Below are positions 14,227 through 23,396 of a DNA stretch of 64,000 nt, piece by piece. The notes beneath the pieces were generated by a model that was given only the letters and a program-made list of their open reading frames with translations, was not told where the DNA came from and ran no database searches. Where the stretch lies: positions 1 to 64,000 of the forward strand of contig UQEU01000006.1 of the NCBI GenBank assembly GCA_900540085.1, written 5' to 3'. How positions within the stretch are numbered: the stretch's first letter is position 1; each line of letters opens with the position of its first letter. A program made the translations under genes and the position numbers. The DNA is from an uncultured Eubacteriales bacterium (GTDB lineage: Bacteria; Bacillota; Clostridia; Oscillospirales; Acutalibacteraceae).

Positions 14227-15582
14227 TTATATAGATGCGTTAAAGGCGTCTCTTATTGTTCTTACGGGAATAATATCAGCATTTTTCTTTATTTCATTTG
14301 ATAAAGATTTATAATTGTGAAATGGAATTACACAATTATCAAATCCTAATCTTATTGCTTCACTTATTCTTTGCTCACAGTTGTTTACGGCTCGAATTTC
14401 TCCTGCAAGACCTATCTCTCCGAATGCGATTACATTTTCTTTAACGGACTGGTCTTTTAAAGATGATACCAATGCAAGTGCCACCGTTAAATCTGCTGCC
14501 GGCTCGTCCAATTTTAACCCTCCGACAACATTGATATAACTGTCCATATTATTAAAAAAGTAGCCTGCCCTTTTTTCGAGTACGGCAATAAGCATATTCA
14601 TTCTGTTATAATCAAACCCTGTACTCATTCTTCTCGGCGTTCCAAATCCTGTAGCCGTAACGAGTCCCTGAACTTCTGCTAAAATCGGTCTTGAACCTTC
14701 CATAATGCACGCTACACAGGTTCCGCTTGTATTTTTTGGTCTGCCTGACAACATCATCAAAGATGGATTTTCCACTTCTTTTAAACCGTTTTCGACCATT
14801 TCAAAAACGCCTATTTCGTTTGTTGAACCAAAACGATTTTTTACCGTTCTTAAAATTCTGTATGAATAGTTTCTTTCACCCTCAAAATAAAGAACAGTAT
14901 CAACAATATGCTCAAGAACTTTAGGTCCGGCAATGGCTCCGTCTTTATTTACATGGCCTACTATAAAAATGGGAATATTTAAACTTTTTGCAGTGTGCAT
15001 AAACAGATTTGTTGATTCTCTGACTTGCGTTATACTGCCTGCTGATGAAGCTATTTCATCATAGACCATTGTTTGAATTGAGTCGATTATTACAACAGAC
15101 GGTTTTTCGTCTTTTATAGTTTGAATAATTATTCCAACATCTGTTTGAGGTAAAATAAACAAGTTATTTGTTGTAACTCCGAGTCTTTGTGCTCGGAGTT
15201 TTATTTGATTAGCCGATTCTTCGCCGCTTACATATAAAATTTTTCCCTTTTGACCTATATTGTTGCATATTTGAAGTAAAATTGTAGATTTACCTATACC
15301 GGGATCACCGCTTAAAAGCATTAAACTTCCACCTACAATACCTCCGCCGAGTACCCTGTCAAATTCTTTTATTCCTGTTTTAATTCTTTCTTTTTCTTCG
15401 CTGACAATATCGTTTATATTTAAAACAGGTGTTGCAGGTAATTTCGAGTTGCTCTGAACATTTGTTTTAATTTCTTCATTCATTGTGTTCCATTCGTTGC
15501 AGCCGGGACATTTCCCGTACCATTTAACACTCTCATATCCACATTCGCTGCATACATATATGCTTTTAACTTTATTTGCCAA
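14227..15582 (-). CDS. radA: DNA repair protein RadA/Sms
   Basis: RadA is a RecA-like ATPase that drives branch migration of recombination intermediates. The protein has an N-terminal zinc finger (CSECGYESVKWYGKCPGC), Walker A GDPGIGKST, the RadA signature KNRFGSTNEIGVFEM, and a C-terminal Lon-like domain. The start was set at TTG 15582, which has GGGGAG 6 nt upstream; this gives 451 residues and an 11-bp overlap with the upstream amidase gene. An ATG at 15609 would add nine residues without a good ribosome site. Confidence 0.95.
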   Translation of the reverse strand: MANKVKSIYVCSECGYESVKWYGKCPGCNEWNTMNEEIKTNVQSNSKLPATPVLNINDIVSEEKERIKTGIKEFDRVLGGGIVGGSLMLLSGDPGIGKSTILLQICNNIGQKGKILYVSGEESANQIKLRAQRLGVTTNNLFILPQTDVGIIIQTIKDEKPSVVIIDSIQTMVYDEIASSAGSITQVRESTNLFMHTAKSLNIPIFIVGHVNKDGAIAGPKVLEHIVDTVLYFEGERNYSYRILRTVKNRFGSTNEIGVFEMVENGLKEVENPSLMMLSGRPKNTSGTCVACIMEGSRPILAEVQGLVTATGFGTPRRMSTGFDYNRMNMLIAVLEKRAGYFFNNMDSYINVVGGLKLDEPAADLTVALALVSSLKDQSVKENVIAFGEIGLAGEIRAVNNCEQRISEAIRLGFDNCVIPFHNYKSLSNEIKKNADIIPVRTIRDAFNASI

Positions 15583-16282
15583 TTTGTACTCCCCATTCAA
15601 TAATTCCAAGCGTAATGATGTACGCTAATTTATTTTGATATTCTTTATTTTTCAATTTTTCATTTTCTTCATAGTTGCTCATAAAACCACATTCAACCAT
15701 AACGGAAGGCACAGACGCTTTATAAAGTAAATACAAACTGTCAGTGCTTTTTTTTGTTGCTCTTTGGTTTTCTGGCTGTAAAAATATTTTATTTTTGTTT
15801 TGAATACAGCTTGCAAGTTTTTCACTTTTTTCATCATTCGGAGAAAAGAAAACCTGCATCCCCCACTCTCTTTCATCTTCAAAATGATTTTGATGAATTG
15901 AAATCAGTGCCGAGTTGTTTATTGAATTTACATAGTCGAGTCTGTTGTATAAGTCGGAGCGAACTCTTTTTTCTCCTTGTTTGTAAAATTCAAAGTCGTC
16001 GTTTCTTATCATTTTACAATTAATTCCCATAACGCACAAAAAATTGTGAAGTGATTTTGAAATTTCTAAATTAATGTTTTTTTCAAGAGTTCCGTCATTT
16101 GCGATTGTGCCTGCGTCTTTCCCTCCGTGTCCTGCATCAATAACAAATGTATAACAATCATTAAAAGCTGTATTTGACGCTTGCAGGGCGTTTTTTGCAG
16201 TATAATTTACAATACCGCAAATAATAATAGAAAAAAACAATATCGTAACTATGCTTTTTAGTTTCTTCAAAACAATCACCAA
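15572..16282 (-). CDS. cwlD: N-acetylmuramoyl-L-alanine amidase, CwlD-like
   Basis: A 236-residue protein with an N-terminal signal anchor (about residues 10-27) and an Amidase_3 domain. Zn ligands and catalytic residues are visible in VIDAGHGGKDAGT, SIHQNHF and VECGFMSN. Length matches CwlD, which strips peptide side chains from spore cortex peptidoglycan so muramic-lactam can form. The sporulation genes nearby support CwlD, but a vegetative amidase is not excluded. Confidence 0.8.
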   Translation of the reverse strand: MVIVLKKLKSIVTILFFSIIICGIVNYTAKNALQASNTAFNDCYTFVIDAGHGGKDAGTIANDGTLEKNINLEISKSLHNFLCVMGINCKMIRNDDFEFYKQGEKRVRSDLYNRLDYVNSINNSALISIHQNHFEDEREWGMQVFFSPNDEKSEKLASCIQNKNKIFLQPENQRATKKSTDSLYLLYKASVPSVMVECGFMSNYEENEKLKNKEYQNKLAYIITLGIIEWGVQIGK

Positions 16283-16334
16283 ATAATTATATGAGTTTAT
16301 TATATAATAATATTATCAATTAAACAACAATTTG

Positions 16335-16363
16335 TTGATTTTTTTTATATATAGCGATATAAT
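16335..16363 (+). promoter_or_regulatory. Promoter of the 2-hydroxyacid dehydrogenase gene
   Basis: TTGATT, a 17-nt spacer, then TATAAT, about 20 bp before the ATG at 16384, which has AAGGAGTG. Confidence 0.65.
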
Positions 16364-16383
16364 TTACACTAAGGAGTGATATT

Positions 16384-17340
16384 ATGAAAATAGTAAATCT
16401 TGATTCTTATACAACAAACCCGGGAGATTTATCGTGGGATTTTTTGAAAAAATACGGAGATGTTACTGTATATGACAGAACTAAATCCGGACAAATTATT
16501 GAAAGGTCTAAAGACGCTGAAATACTCATAATCAATAAGACTGTAATAACAAAAGAGATATTGCAAAATTTACCTAAATTAAAGTATATAGGATTGCAGT
16601 CAACGGGATATAATGTAGTTGATTGTAAAGCTGCAAAAGAACTCGGTATTACAGTCTGCAACATTCCGTCATATTCAACAAACGGTGTAGCACAACTTGT
16701 ATTTGCATTTATACTTGAAATTGCTGACAATGTAGCATTGCATAATGAAGCAGTAAAAAACGGCGAATGGACTTCTTGTCCTGATTTTTGCTTTACTAAG
16801 TCAAATATTTTTGAACTTGCTTCAAAAACAATAGGAATTATAGGCTTTGGTGCTATCGGCAGAAAAGTTGCAGAGATTGCGGAAGCATTTGGAATGAATG
16901 TTATTGCTTATGCTCCCAGACCTAAAGAAAAAGGTTGCTTAAAAACAGTAAAGTTTGTTTCACTTGATGAACTTTTTAAAAATTCAGATATTATTTCCTG
17001 CCATTGTCCTCTAACACCTGAAACTGAAAATTTGATTAATGAAGATTCTTTATCTAAAATGAAAAAATCTGCCATTATCATCAACACTTCAAGAGGTCCC
17101 GTAATAGATGAACAGGCTCTTGCAAATGCTTTAAATGAAGGCAGAATTTCAGCGGCAGGACTTGATGTTTTAAGAGAAGAACCGAGTAATGCAGATAATC
17201 CCCTTTTGATTGCTAAAAATTGCTTTATAACTCCTCATATTGCATGGGCAGCATATGAAACAAGAAAAAGACTTTTAGGAATATTGGACGAAAATATTAA
17301 GTGCTATCTTGACGGAAAACCTCAAAATGTTGTAAATTGA
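16384..17340 (+). CDS. D-isomer-specific 2-hydroxyacid dehydrogenase (glycerate/hydroxypyruvate type)
   Basis: A 318-residue NAD-dependent dehydrogenase. The Rossmann loop is IGIIGFGAIGRKVAEIA (about residues 155-171), the substrate Arg is in INTSRGPVIDE, the catalytic Glu is in LREEP, and the catalytic His is in ITPHIAWA. The N-terminal block resembles HprA-type glycerate dehydrogenases, but substrate cannot be fixed from sequence. It is a single gene on the plus strand among minus-strand genes, with its own promoter and terminator. Confidence 0.88.
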   Translation: MKIVNLDSYTTNPGDLSWDFLKKYGDVTVYDRTKSGQIIERSKDAEILIINKTVITKEILQNLPKLKYIGLQSTGYNVVDCKAAKELGITVCNIPSYSTNGVAQLVFAFILEIADNVALHNEAVKNGEWTSCPDFCFTKSNIFELASKTIGIIGFGAIGRKVAEIAEAFGMNVIAYAPRPKEKGCLKTVKFVSLDELFKNSDIISCHCPLTPETENLINEDSLSKMKKSAIIINTSRGPVIDEQALANALNEGRISAAGLDVLREEPSNADNPLLIAKNCFITPHIAWAAYETRKRLLGILDENIKCYLDGKPQNVVN

Positions 17341-17341
17341 T

Positions 17342-17370
17342 AAAAACTCCTGCAAATTGCAGGAGTTTTT
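17342..17370. terminator. Bidirectional terminator between the dehydrogenase gene and plsY
   Basis: AAAACTCCTGCA pairs with TGCAGGAGTTTT; T runs flank it in both directions between two convergent genes. Confidence 0.85.
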
Positions 17371-18009
17371 TTACTTCTTTTTACCAAATGACAGTTTGTT
17401 TTCTGTACCGTTTGCTATTTTTTTTATATTGCTTTTATGCTTATAAATTATTATTACGGCAAAAACGACTGCGATGACGGTAAGTGTTAAATCTTTATAG
17501 AAAATGTATGTAAGTACAGGATACAATGCAGCCATAATTATTGAGCCGAGAGAAACCCATCTTGTAATAGCAACGGTAATTAAAAATATTGCCAAAAGAA
17601 TAAGACCTATTCTCCAATCTATCAGCAAAACCATACCGCCTGCCGTAGCTACACCTTTTCCGCCTTTAAATTTAAAAAACACGGGGAATATGTGTCCTAA
17701 TACACAGAAAAAGCCGGCGAATGATTTAATCAATATTTCATTTTTACTGTAAAGTTCATTGCCGAAAATAAGATGAGCAATACCTATTGCAACTGCAACT
17801 TTCAGCATATCTCCAATCATTGTTGCGATGGCTATTCCTTTACCGTATGTGCGAAGCATATTTGTAGAACCTGCATTGCCACTGCCTGATTCTCTGATAT
17901 CTTCATTTTCAATCTTGTGGCTTAATATGATTGAGAAATTAACGCTTCCGAGTAAATAAGATATAATTGCTATTAAAATTGCAGAAAAGACTAAGTTTGA
18001 ATTAATCAT
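17371..18009 (-). CDS. plsY: Glycerol-3-phosphate acyltransferase PlsY
   Basis: PlsY transfers acyl groups from acyl-phosphate to glycerol-3-phosphate, the first step of phospholipid synthesis. The 212-residue membrane protein has the three family motifs: GSGNAGSTNMLRTYGK, the GHIFPVFFKFKGGKGVAT active-site loop, and KHKSNIKKIANGTENK near the C-terminus. It overlaps der by 4 bp (ATGA), so the two are translationally coupled. Confidence 0.95.
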   Translation of the reverse strand: MINSNLVFSAILIAIISYLLGSVNFSIILSHKIENEDIRESGSGNAGSTNMLRTYGKGIAIATMIGDMLKVAVAIGIAHLIFGNELYSKNEILIKSFAGFFCVLGHIFPVFFKFKGGKGVATAGGMVLLIDWRIGLILLAIFLITVAITRWVSLGSIIMAALYPVLTYIFYKDLTLTVIAVVFAVIIIYKHKSNIKKIANGTENKLSFGKKK

Positions 18010-19337
18010 TTTGTTTTACCGTCCCCTCTTTCACGAACTATGATTCTTACAGGAGTGCCTTCAAGTCCGAAAACTTCACGGATTTGATTTTCAAGGTATC
18101 TTTGGTATGAAAAGTGAAAAAGGTCAGCACGGTTGACGAAAAATACAAATGTCGGAGGTCTTGTTGACGCTTGAGTCATATAGTATATTTTTAATCTTTT
18201 ACCTTTATCTGTCGGTGGCTGAACTCTTGCGGTAGCGTGTGACAATATATCGTTTAATTTTCCTGTTGAAATTCTCATTGAGTTTTGATTGTCAACTGAT
18301 TTTATTAAACTGAATAAACGGTCAATTCTCTGCCCTGTTTTTGCGGAAATGAAAATAATAGGAGCATAACTCATAAAACTAAAATCATTCATAAGTTTAT
18401 TTCTGAATTCATCCATTGTTTTTCCGTCTTTTTCTATTGCATCCCACTTATTTACTGCTATAATGCAAGCTTTTCCGTTTTCGCACGCAATTCCTGCTAC
18501 TTTTGAATCTTGTTCGGTAAAACCTTCTGTTGCGTCTATCATAATCACACATACAGTAGCGCGTTCGACAGCCATTCTTGCTCTTATAATAGAATATTTT
18601 TCAATGGAATCGACTACTTTGCTTTTTCTTCTGATACCTGCAGTATCAATAAAAACAAACTTACCGTGTTCATTTTCAATTAAAGTATCTGTCGAATCTC
18701 TTGTAGTTCCTGCAATATCGGAAACTATCATTCTGTTTTCGCCGCACATTTTGTTGATTAAAGAAGATTTGCCCGCATTAGGTTTTCCTATTACGGCAAC
18801 TCTTACGACATCGTCATCTTCTTCATTCTCTTCATCTTCGGGAAGGTATTTTAAAACTTCGTCTAAAAGGTCGCCTGTACCGTGTCCGTGATTTGCAGAA
18901 ACGGCAAACGGGTCGCCTATACCTAAGTTATAAAACTCGTAAAACTCAGGTTCAGGTGCACCGATAGAGTCACATTTATTTACACACAAAACAATAGGTT
19001 TTCCGCTCTTTTGAAGCATTGCAGCTACTTCTTGGTCTGTTGCAACAACACCGCTTTTTAAGTCTGTAACAAAAATAATTACATCTGCAGTATCAACAGC
19101 GATTTCAGCCTGACTTCTCATTTGTTTTAAAATGATATCGTCTGTTTTTGGTTCTATACCGCCTGTATCCACTAACAAAAATTTTCTGTTAAGCCATTCG
19201 CAGTCGCCGTAAATTCTGTCTCGTGTAACTCCCGGTTTATCATCTACAATTGAAATACGGGAGCCGACAAGTTTGTTGAAAAGAGTAGATTTGCCGACAT
19301 TAGGTCTTCCGACAATAGCAACTACTGGTTTTGACAT
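18006..19337 (-). CDS. der: Ribosome-associated GTPase Der (EngA)
   Basis: Der is a double-GTPase needed for 50S subunit assembly. The 443-residue protein has two complete G domains, GRPNVGKST at the N-terminus and GKPNAGKSS near residue 180, with NKCD and NKWD specificity motifs, and a C-terminal KH-like domain. The plsY-der pairing is common in Firmicutes. Confidence 0.97.
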   Translation of the reverse strand: MSKPVVAIVGRPNVGKSTLFNKLVGSRISIVDDKPGVTRDRIYGDCEWLNRKFLLVDTGGIEPKTDDIILKQMRSQAEIAVDTADVIIFVTDLKSGVVATDQEVAAMLQKSGKPIVLCVNKCDSIGAPEPEFYEFYNLGIGDPFAVSANHGHGTGDLLDEVLKYLPEDEENEEDDDVVRVAVIGKPNAGKSSLINKMCGENRMIVSDIAGTTRDSTDTLIENEHGKFVFIDTAGIRRKSKVVDSIEKYSIIRARMAVERATVCVIMIDATEGFTEQDSKVAGIACENGKACIIAVNKWDAIEKDGKTMDEFRNKLMNDFSFMSYAPIIFISAKTGQRIDRLFSLIKSVDNQNSMRISTGKLNDILSHATARVQPPTDKGKRLKIYYMTQASTRPPTFVFFVNRADLFHFSYQRYLENQIREVFGLEGTPVRIIVRERGDGKTK

Positions 19338-19362
19338 ACAAATTCACTTCCCTGTTTTGAAA

Positions 19363-19389
19363 TAAAAAAGACGGGCTTACTCGCCCGTC
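19363..19389 (-). terminator. Terminator between rpmF and der
   Basis: GACGGGC pairs with GCCCGTC; on the minus strand it is followed by a T run (complement of the A run at 19364-19369). It ends the yceD-rpmF unit. Confidence 0.8.
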
Positions 19390-19405
19390 ACATAAAGAGG
19401 TTTAA

Positions 19406-19591
19406 TTATGCTTCTTCTTTAACTATTACAGCTTTGCCGTTATAGTATCCGCAGTTGTCACAAACCCTGTGAGGTACTGTATATGCAGAACATTTAGGGC
19501 ATTTAACAAGTGTTGGAGCATCCATTTTCCAAACGCTTGATCTTCTCTTATTTTTTCTTGCTTTTGAAGTTTTTCTTGCAGGTACTGCCAT
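19406..19591 (-). CDS. rpmF: 50S ribosomal protein L32
   Basis: A 61-residue zinc-ribbon ribosomal protein, starting MAVPARKTSKARKNKRRS and carrying CPKC and CDNC zinc pairs. AGGAGG precedes the ATG. It follows yceD, the near-universal partner of rpmF. Confidence 0.97.
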   Translation of the reverse strand: MAVPARKTSKARKNKRRSSVWKMDAPTLVKCPKCSAYTVPHRVCDNCGYYNGKAVIVKEEA

Positions 19592-19628
19592 TGTATATTC
19601 CTCCTTAATTATACTAAATTAACTTAGT

Positions 19629-20129
19629 TTATTCTTCGTTAAGTAACTGTAAAAGGACTTCCATTCGTGGGTCAACATCTTTTTTACAATCACATTTGCC
19701 GTCATTTAAGTTTTTGCCACACTTTGGACATAAACCTTTACAATTTTCTTTGCAAAGTATTTTGTTTGGAAGAAATAGTAAAATCTCTTCACGAACAAAC
19801 TCGTCCAAATTAAGTGAAGCATCATCAATTACAATGTAGTCTTCAAAATCTTTGTCGTTTTCAAAATGAGTGACAAAAACTTTACTTGTTTCAAACGACA
19901 TTTCTTTATGAACAGGTTCTGCACACCTGTCACAAAAACCGTCGTAATTGAAAGAAACGCTTAACTTACATTGCACAATGCCGGCTTCTTGAAAAAAAGT
20001 CCCCTTAACAAAAATTTTATCTTTTATTGGGTTAAACGAGTTTAAAAATAAATCATCAATTTTAAATGAATAATCGATTTTTATAATCTCGTCCGAGCCG
20101 TTAAAAAGATTTGCAAGGTTGATTAACAT
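19629..20129 (-). CDS. yceD: YceD/DUF177 family protein
   Basis: A 166-residue DUF177 protein with CDRC in the middle and a C-terminal zinc-ribbon-like cluster (CKENCKGLCPKCGKNLNDGKC). In bacteria the family is linked to 23S rRNA or L32 accumulation and lies next to rpmF, as here (37 bp). Molecular mechanism is not clear from sequence. Confidence 0.88.
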   Translation of the reverse strand: MLINLANLFNGSDEIIKIDYSFKIDDLFLNSFNPIKDKIFVKGTFFQEAGIVQCKLSVSFNYDGFCDRCAEPVHKEMSFETSKVFVTHFENDKDFEDYIVIDDASLNLDEFVREEILLFLPNKILCKENCKGLCPKCGKNLNDGKCDCKKDVDPRMEVLLQLLNEE

Positions 20130-20195
20130 AATAACACCTCATTGCACTTAATGTATTATATATATATAAGTTGCTTTTGTCAAGAGAAAAAATAA

Positions 20196-20224
20196 AAAAA
20201 GGGAGCGTAAACCACTCCCTTTTT
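20196..20224. terminator. Terminator between the P-loop gene and yceD
   Basis: AAAAAGGGAG pairs with CTCCCTTTTT around a 9-nt loop. It directly follows the P-loop gene on the minus strand and could work in both directions. Confidence 0.8.
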
Positions 20225-20232
20225 AGTTTTTT

Positions 20233-20649
20233 TTACATTTCTTCGCAATAATCGAAGATTTCAACAGGAAGGTCTTCCTTGTCACAAGAAATTGTGAAGT
20301 AAAAATCTACATCTGTTGCTTCTGAAAGTTCAGAAAGCATTTCAAAAAACTGTGGCAACTTATCATATTCTCTGCCTACAATTTTAAAAGTTGCGTCAAC
20401 AAGAATTTCTGTTACATCGTAGTTGCCTGCACAAATGCCTGCAAGAAAACCGTAAAATGCCTTGTGGCCTTTAATATTGTAACTTTCTGTTTCAAGAAGT
20501 CTTGCTTTCGATGAAATGTCATAAGTGAGTTTTGGCTCGTTTTCAATGCATACAACATTTCCGCTTGAAGTTTCAACACAGGAATTAACAAGGTCAATGA
20601 GTTTCTTTGTTTTTCCTGCACCTTTATTGCCTATAATGAGTTTAATCAT
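20233..20649 (-). CDS. Small P-loop ATP-binding protein of unknown function
   Basis: A 138-residue protein that begins MIKLIIGNKGAGKTKKLIDLV, a clear Walker A loop. A hydrophobic strand ending in Asp (VTEILVDATFKIVG) could be the Walker B Asp. It is a compact single-domain P-loop fold with no further recognisable domain. It lies alone between pgi and yceD with its own terminator. Confidence 0.75.
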   Translation of the reverse strand: MIKLIIGNKGAGKTKKLIDLVNSCVETSSGNVVCIENEPKLTYDISSKARLLETESYNIKGHKAFYGFLAGICAGNYDVTEILVDATFKIVGREYDKLPQFFEMLSELSEATDVDFYFTISCDKEDLPVEIFDYCEEM

Positions 20650-20691
20650 TTATTATTCCCCCTAAGAGAGTATTTTTACAATATTATAATA

Positions 20692-22035
20692 TCATACATT
20701 AAGTTGCTTTTCAAGGTTTTCTTTTTCACTTTCATAACCAGGTTTACCAAGTAAAGCAAACATATTTTTCTTGTAACTTTCAACACCCGGTTGGTTAAAA
20801 GGATTTACACCGAGCATATAACCTGAAACTGCACAAGTTTTTTCAAAGAAATAAATCAAATAGCCGATTTCTTTAGCAGAAATTTCCGGAATTTCAAGAA
20901 TGAGATTGCCTACTCCGCCTGCGGTGTGAGCAAGTAAAGTACCTTGAAATGCTTTTTCGTTAACAAAACTCATCGGTTTGCCTGCGAGGAAATTAAGACC
21001 GTCTGCATCGTCTTCTTCTGCTTCTATATTGAAATCGTCAAGACCTTTTTTGAAATTGATTGCAGTTTCAAACATAAGGCTTGAGCCGCTTTCCTGAATA
21101 TATTGACCAACTGAGTGTAAGTCTGTTGAAAAGATACATGAAACAGGATAAAGTCCTTTGCCGTCTTTTCCTTCACTTTCTGCAAACAATTGTTTGAGCC
21201 ATTCGTTCATCATTGTAAAACAAGGCTCGTAACAAATAAAGCATTCAAGTCTTTTGCCTTTTTCGTAGAAACAATTTCTCAATGCGGCATATTTAAGCAT
21301 ATCATTTTTCTCGAAAGATTTTTCACAAAGAGAATCTTGAGCTTCTTTTGCACCTGCCATAAGTTCGTCTATATCTATACCTGCAACAGCGATTGGAAGT
21401 AAACCTACTGCTGTTAATACAGAATATCTTCCGCCCACATCATCAGGTACAACGAAGGTTTCATATCCCATTTCGTCAGAAAGTTCTTTTAAAGTACCTT
21501 TTGCTTTATCTGTTGTAGCAAAAATTCTCTTTGCAGCTTCTTCTTTAGAATATTTTGAGTAAATGAGGTCTCTGAAAATTCTAAATGCAATAGCAGGTTC
21601 TGTTGTTGTACCGCTTTTTGAGATAACATTGATACAAATATCTTTGCCTTCACAGATAGATTTAAGTTCTGTAATTGTTGAAGGGCTGATAGAATTACCG
21701 ATAAAGTAAATATCCGGTGTGTCTTTTTTGAGTGCATTATAGTTTTGAGATTTTAATGCCTCAATAACAGCTCTTGCACCGAGATATGAACCGCCTATTC
21801 CGATTACGATGAGAACATCGCAGTTGTTTTTTATAAACTCTGCACTTTTTTTAATTCTTTCAAATTCTTCTTTATCGTAATCAGTCGGAAGATTTACCCA
21901 ACCGAGAAAGTCCGAACCGGCACCGTCTTTGTTGTTTAAAGTTTCAAGTGCTTTAATCGCTCTTTCTTCCATTGCTTGTAAATCTGACTGAGATACAATG
22001 TTTTCTGAAAATTTTGAATTAAGTTTTACTGACAT
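20692..22035 (-). CDS. pgi: Glucose-6-phosphate isomerase
   Basis: Pgi interconverts glucose-6-phosphate and fructose-6-phosphate. The 447-residue protein has the sugar-phosphate motif VISKSGTTTEPAIAFR, the GIGGSYLGARA loop and the C-terminal NPFNQPGVESYKKNMF signature. Length fits the shorter Firmicute form. Confidence 0.97.
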   Translation of the reverse strand: MSVKLNSKFSENIVSQSDLQAMEERAIKALETLNNKDGAGSDFLGWVNLPTDYDKEEFERIKKSAEFIKNNCDVLIVIGIGGSYLGARAVIEALKSQNYNALKKDTPDIYFIGNSISPSTITELKSICEGKDICINVISKSGTTTEPAIAFRIFRDLIYSKYSKEEAAKRIFATTDKAKGTLKELSDEMGYETFVVPDDVGGRYSVLTAVGLLPIAVAGIDIDELMAGAKEAQDSLCEKSFEKNDMLKYAALRNCFYEKGKRLECFICYEPCFTMMNEWLKQLFAESEGKDGKGLYPVSCIFSTDLHSVGQYIQESGSSLMFETAINFKKGLDDFNIEAEEDDADGLNFLAGKPMSFVNEKAFQGTLLAHTAGGVGNLILEIPEISAKEIGYLIYFFEKTCAVSGYMLGVNPFNQPGVESYKKNMFALLGKPGYESEKENLEKQLNV

Positions 22036-22159
22036 AATTTGTATATCCTCTTTTCAATAATTTTTAATTCTTTTACATATTACAATATATTCTTTTATAA
22101 TTCAAGACATTATTTAATAAATAAATATTAATAAAGTATAACAATTTTTTATCTGTCTG

Positions 22160-23320
22160 TCAGCAGCCCATATTTTTAAGCAAATTTATAAAAAGATATT
22201 TTACGGTAATTTTGTTTATATTTTTGTCGCAAATAAGTTTTGAACGGGCAATTTCTTTTCCGTCACAAGTATAAATAATGTACCCGACACAGTCACCTTT
22301 TTTTACAGGTGCATTAATTTTTGATTTTATTTTATATTCCTGTTCAATATCAGAAGATGAAGTTTTTGCAAGTATGCATTTTGATTTTTCGGGAATTGGT
22401 TTAAACTTTTTAATTTCTCCGAATTTAACGGTAATATAAGAAATTTGTTTTTCATCAGCTTTTGGATATACGGTTTTGAAATTTGCAAATCCGTAGTCTA
22501 AAAGTTGTTTTGCACTGTTAAATCTGTCTTCACTTGTTTTTGCTCCCAAAATAACGGCACAAAGACTTGTGTGTTCTCTTGTTGCAGTAGCACTCAGACA
22601 AAAACCTGCGTTGCTTGTTGTTCCTGTTTTGAGTCCCGTCATACCATTGTATTTATTAATTAACTTATTTGTATTTGTAAGTTCAGTTTTCCCATTTCTT
22701 AAATAATCCATCCATATAGTTGAAAAATTCTTTATAGTATCATATTTTATAAGTTCTTTTGAAATAATTGCTAAATCATAAGCACATGAATAGTGGTTTT
22801 TGACCGTATCATCAAGTCCTGTACAATTTTCAAAGTGCGTGTTTTTAAGCCCGAGTTCTTTTGCTCTTTCATTCATCATTTTAACAAAAGCCTGTTCTGA
22901 ACCTGCTATGTGTTCTGCCAGAGCATTGCATGCATCGTTTGCACTTGCTATTACTGTTGCTTTGAGCAAATCTTTTACAGTCATTTTTTCATTTAATTCG
23001 AGCCAGATTTGAGAACCGCCTTTTTCCACCGAATTTTCTCCGACTGTAACAATGTCTTCCATTTTTATTTTGCCTTTTTCTAATGATTCCATTATTACTA
23101 ACAGGCTGGCAATCTTTGTAACCGATGCAGGCGACAGTTTTTCAAATTCGTTTTTCTTGTATAACACATCTCCCGTATCGGTATTAATTAAAATTGCCGA
23201 TTTTGCAGTTGTTTCTTGTATTTGAGAATTATCATCGCTTTTTGAGTAAGCACAAAACGGAATAGTGAGGCAATAAATCAAGCAGACGATAAAATTAACA
23301 GTTCTTTTAAATTTAATCAT
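22160..23320 (-). CDS. dacF: D-alanyl-D-alanine carboxypeptidase (DacF/PBP5 family)
   Basis: A secreted low-molecular-weight PBP that removes the terminal D-Ala of peptidoglycan stem peptides. The 386-residue protein has a signal peptide (about residues 1-26), SPASVTKIA (SxxK), SAND (SxN) and GLKTGTT (KTG), followed by the PBP5-type C-terminal beta domain and a terminal amphipathic stretch for membrane attachment. The DacF subgroup is inferred from the sporulating host. Confidence 0.9.
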   Translation of the reverse strand: MIKFKRTVNFIVCLIYCLTIPFCAYSKSDDNSQIQETTAKSAILINTDTGDVLYKKNEFEKLSPASVTKIASLLVIMESLEKGKIKMEDIVTVGENSVEKGGSQIWLELNEKMTVKDLLKATVIASANDACNALAEHIAGSEQAFVKMMNERAKELGLKNTHFENCTGLDDTVKNHYSCAYDLAIISKELIKYDTIKNFSTIWMDYLRNGKTELTNTNKLINKYNGMTGLKTGTTSNAGFCLSATATREHTSLCAVILGAKTSEDRFNSAKQLLDYGFANFKTVYPKADEKQISYITVKFGEIKKFKPIPEKSKCILAKTSSSDIEQEYKIKSKINAPVKKGDCVGYIIYTCDGKEIARSKLICDKNINKITVKYLFINLLKNMGC

Positions 23321-23349
23321 AATTATAACCCCCGTATATAATTATGATA

Positions 23350-23378
23350 TTGATAAAACAATATTACTTTGATATAAT
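23350..23378 (+). promoter_or_regulatory. Promoter of mtaB
   Basis: TTGATA, a 17-nt spacer and TATAAT, 18 bp before the mtaB ATG at 23397, in the space shared with divergent dacF. Confidence 0.7.
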
Positions 23379-23396
23379 AAAAAACCGAGGTGGATT

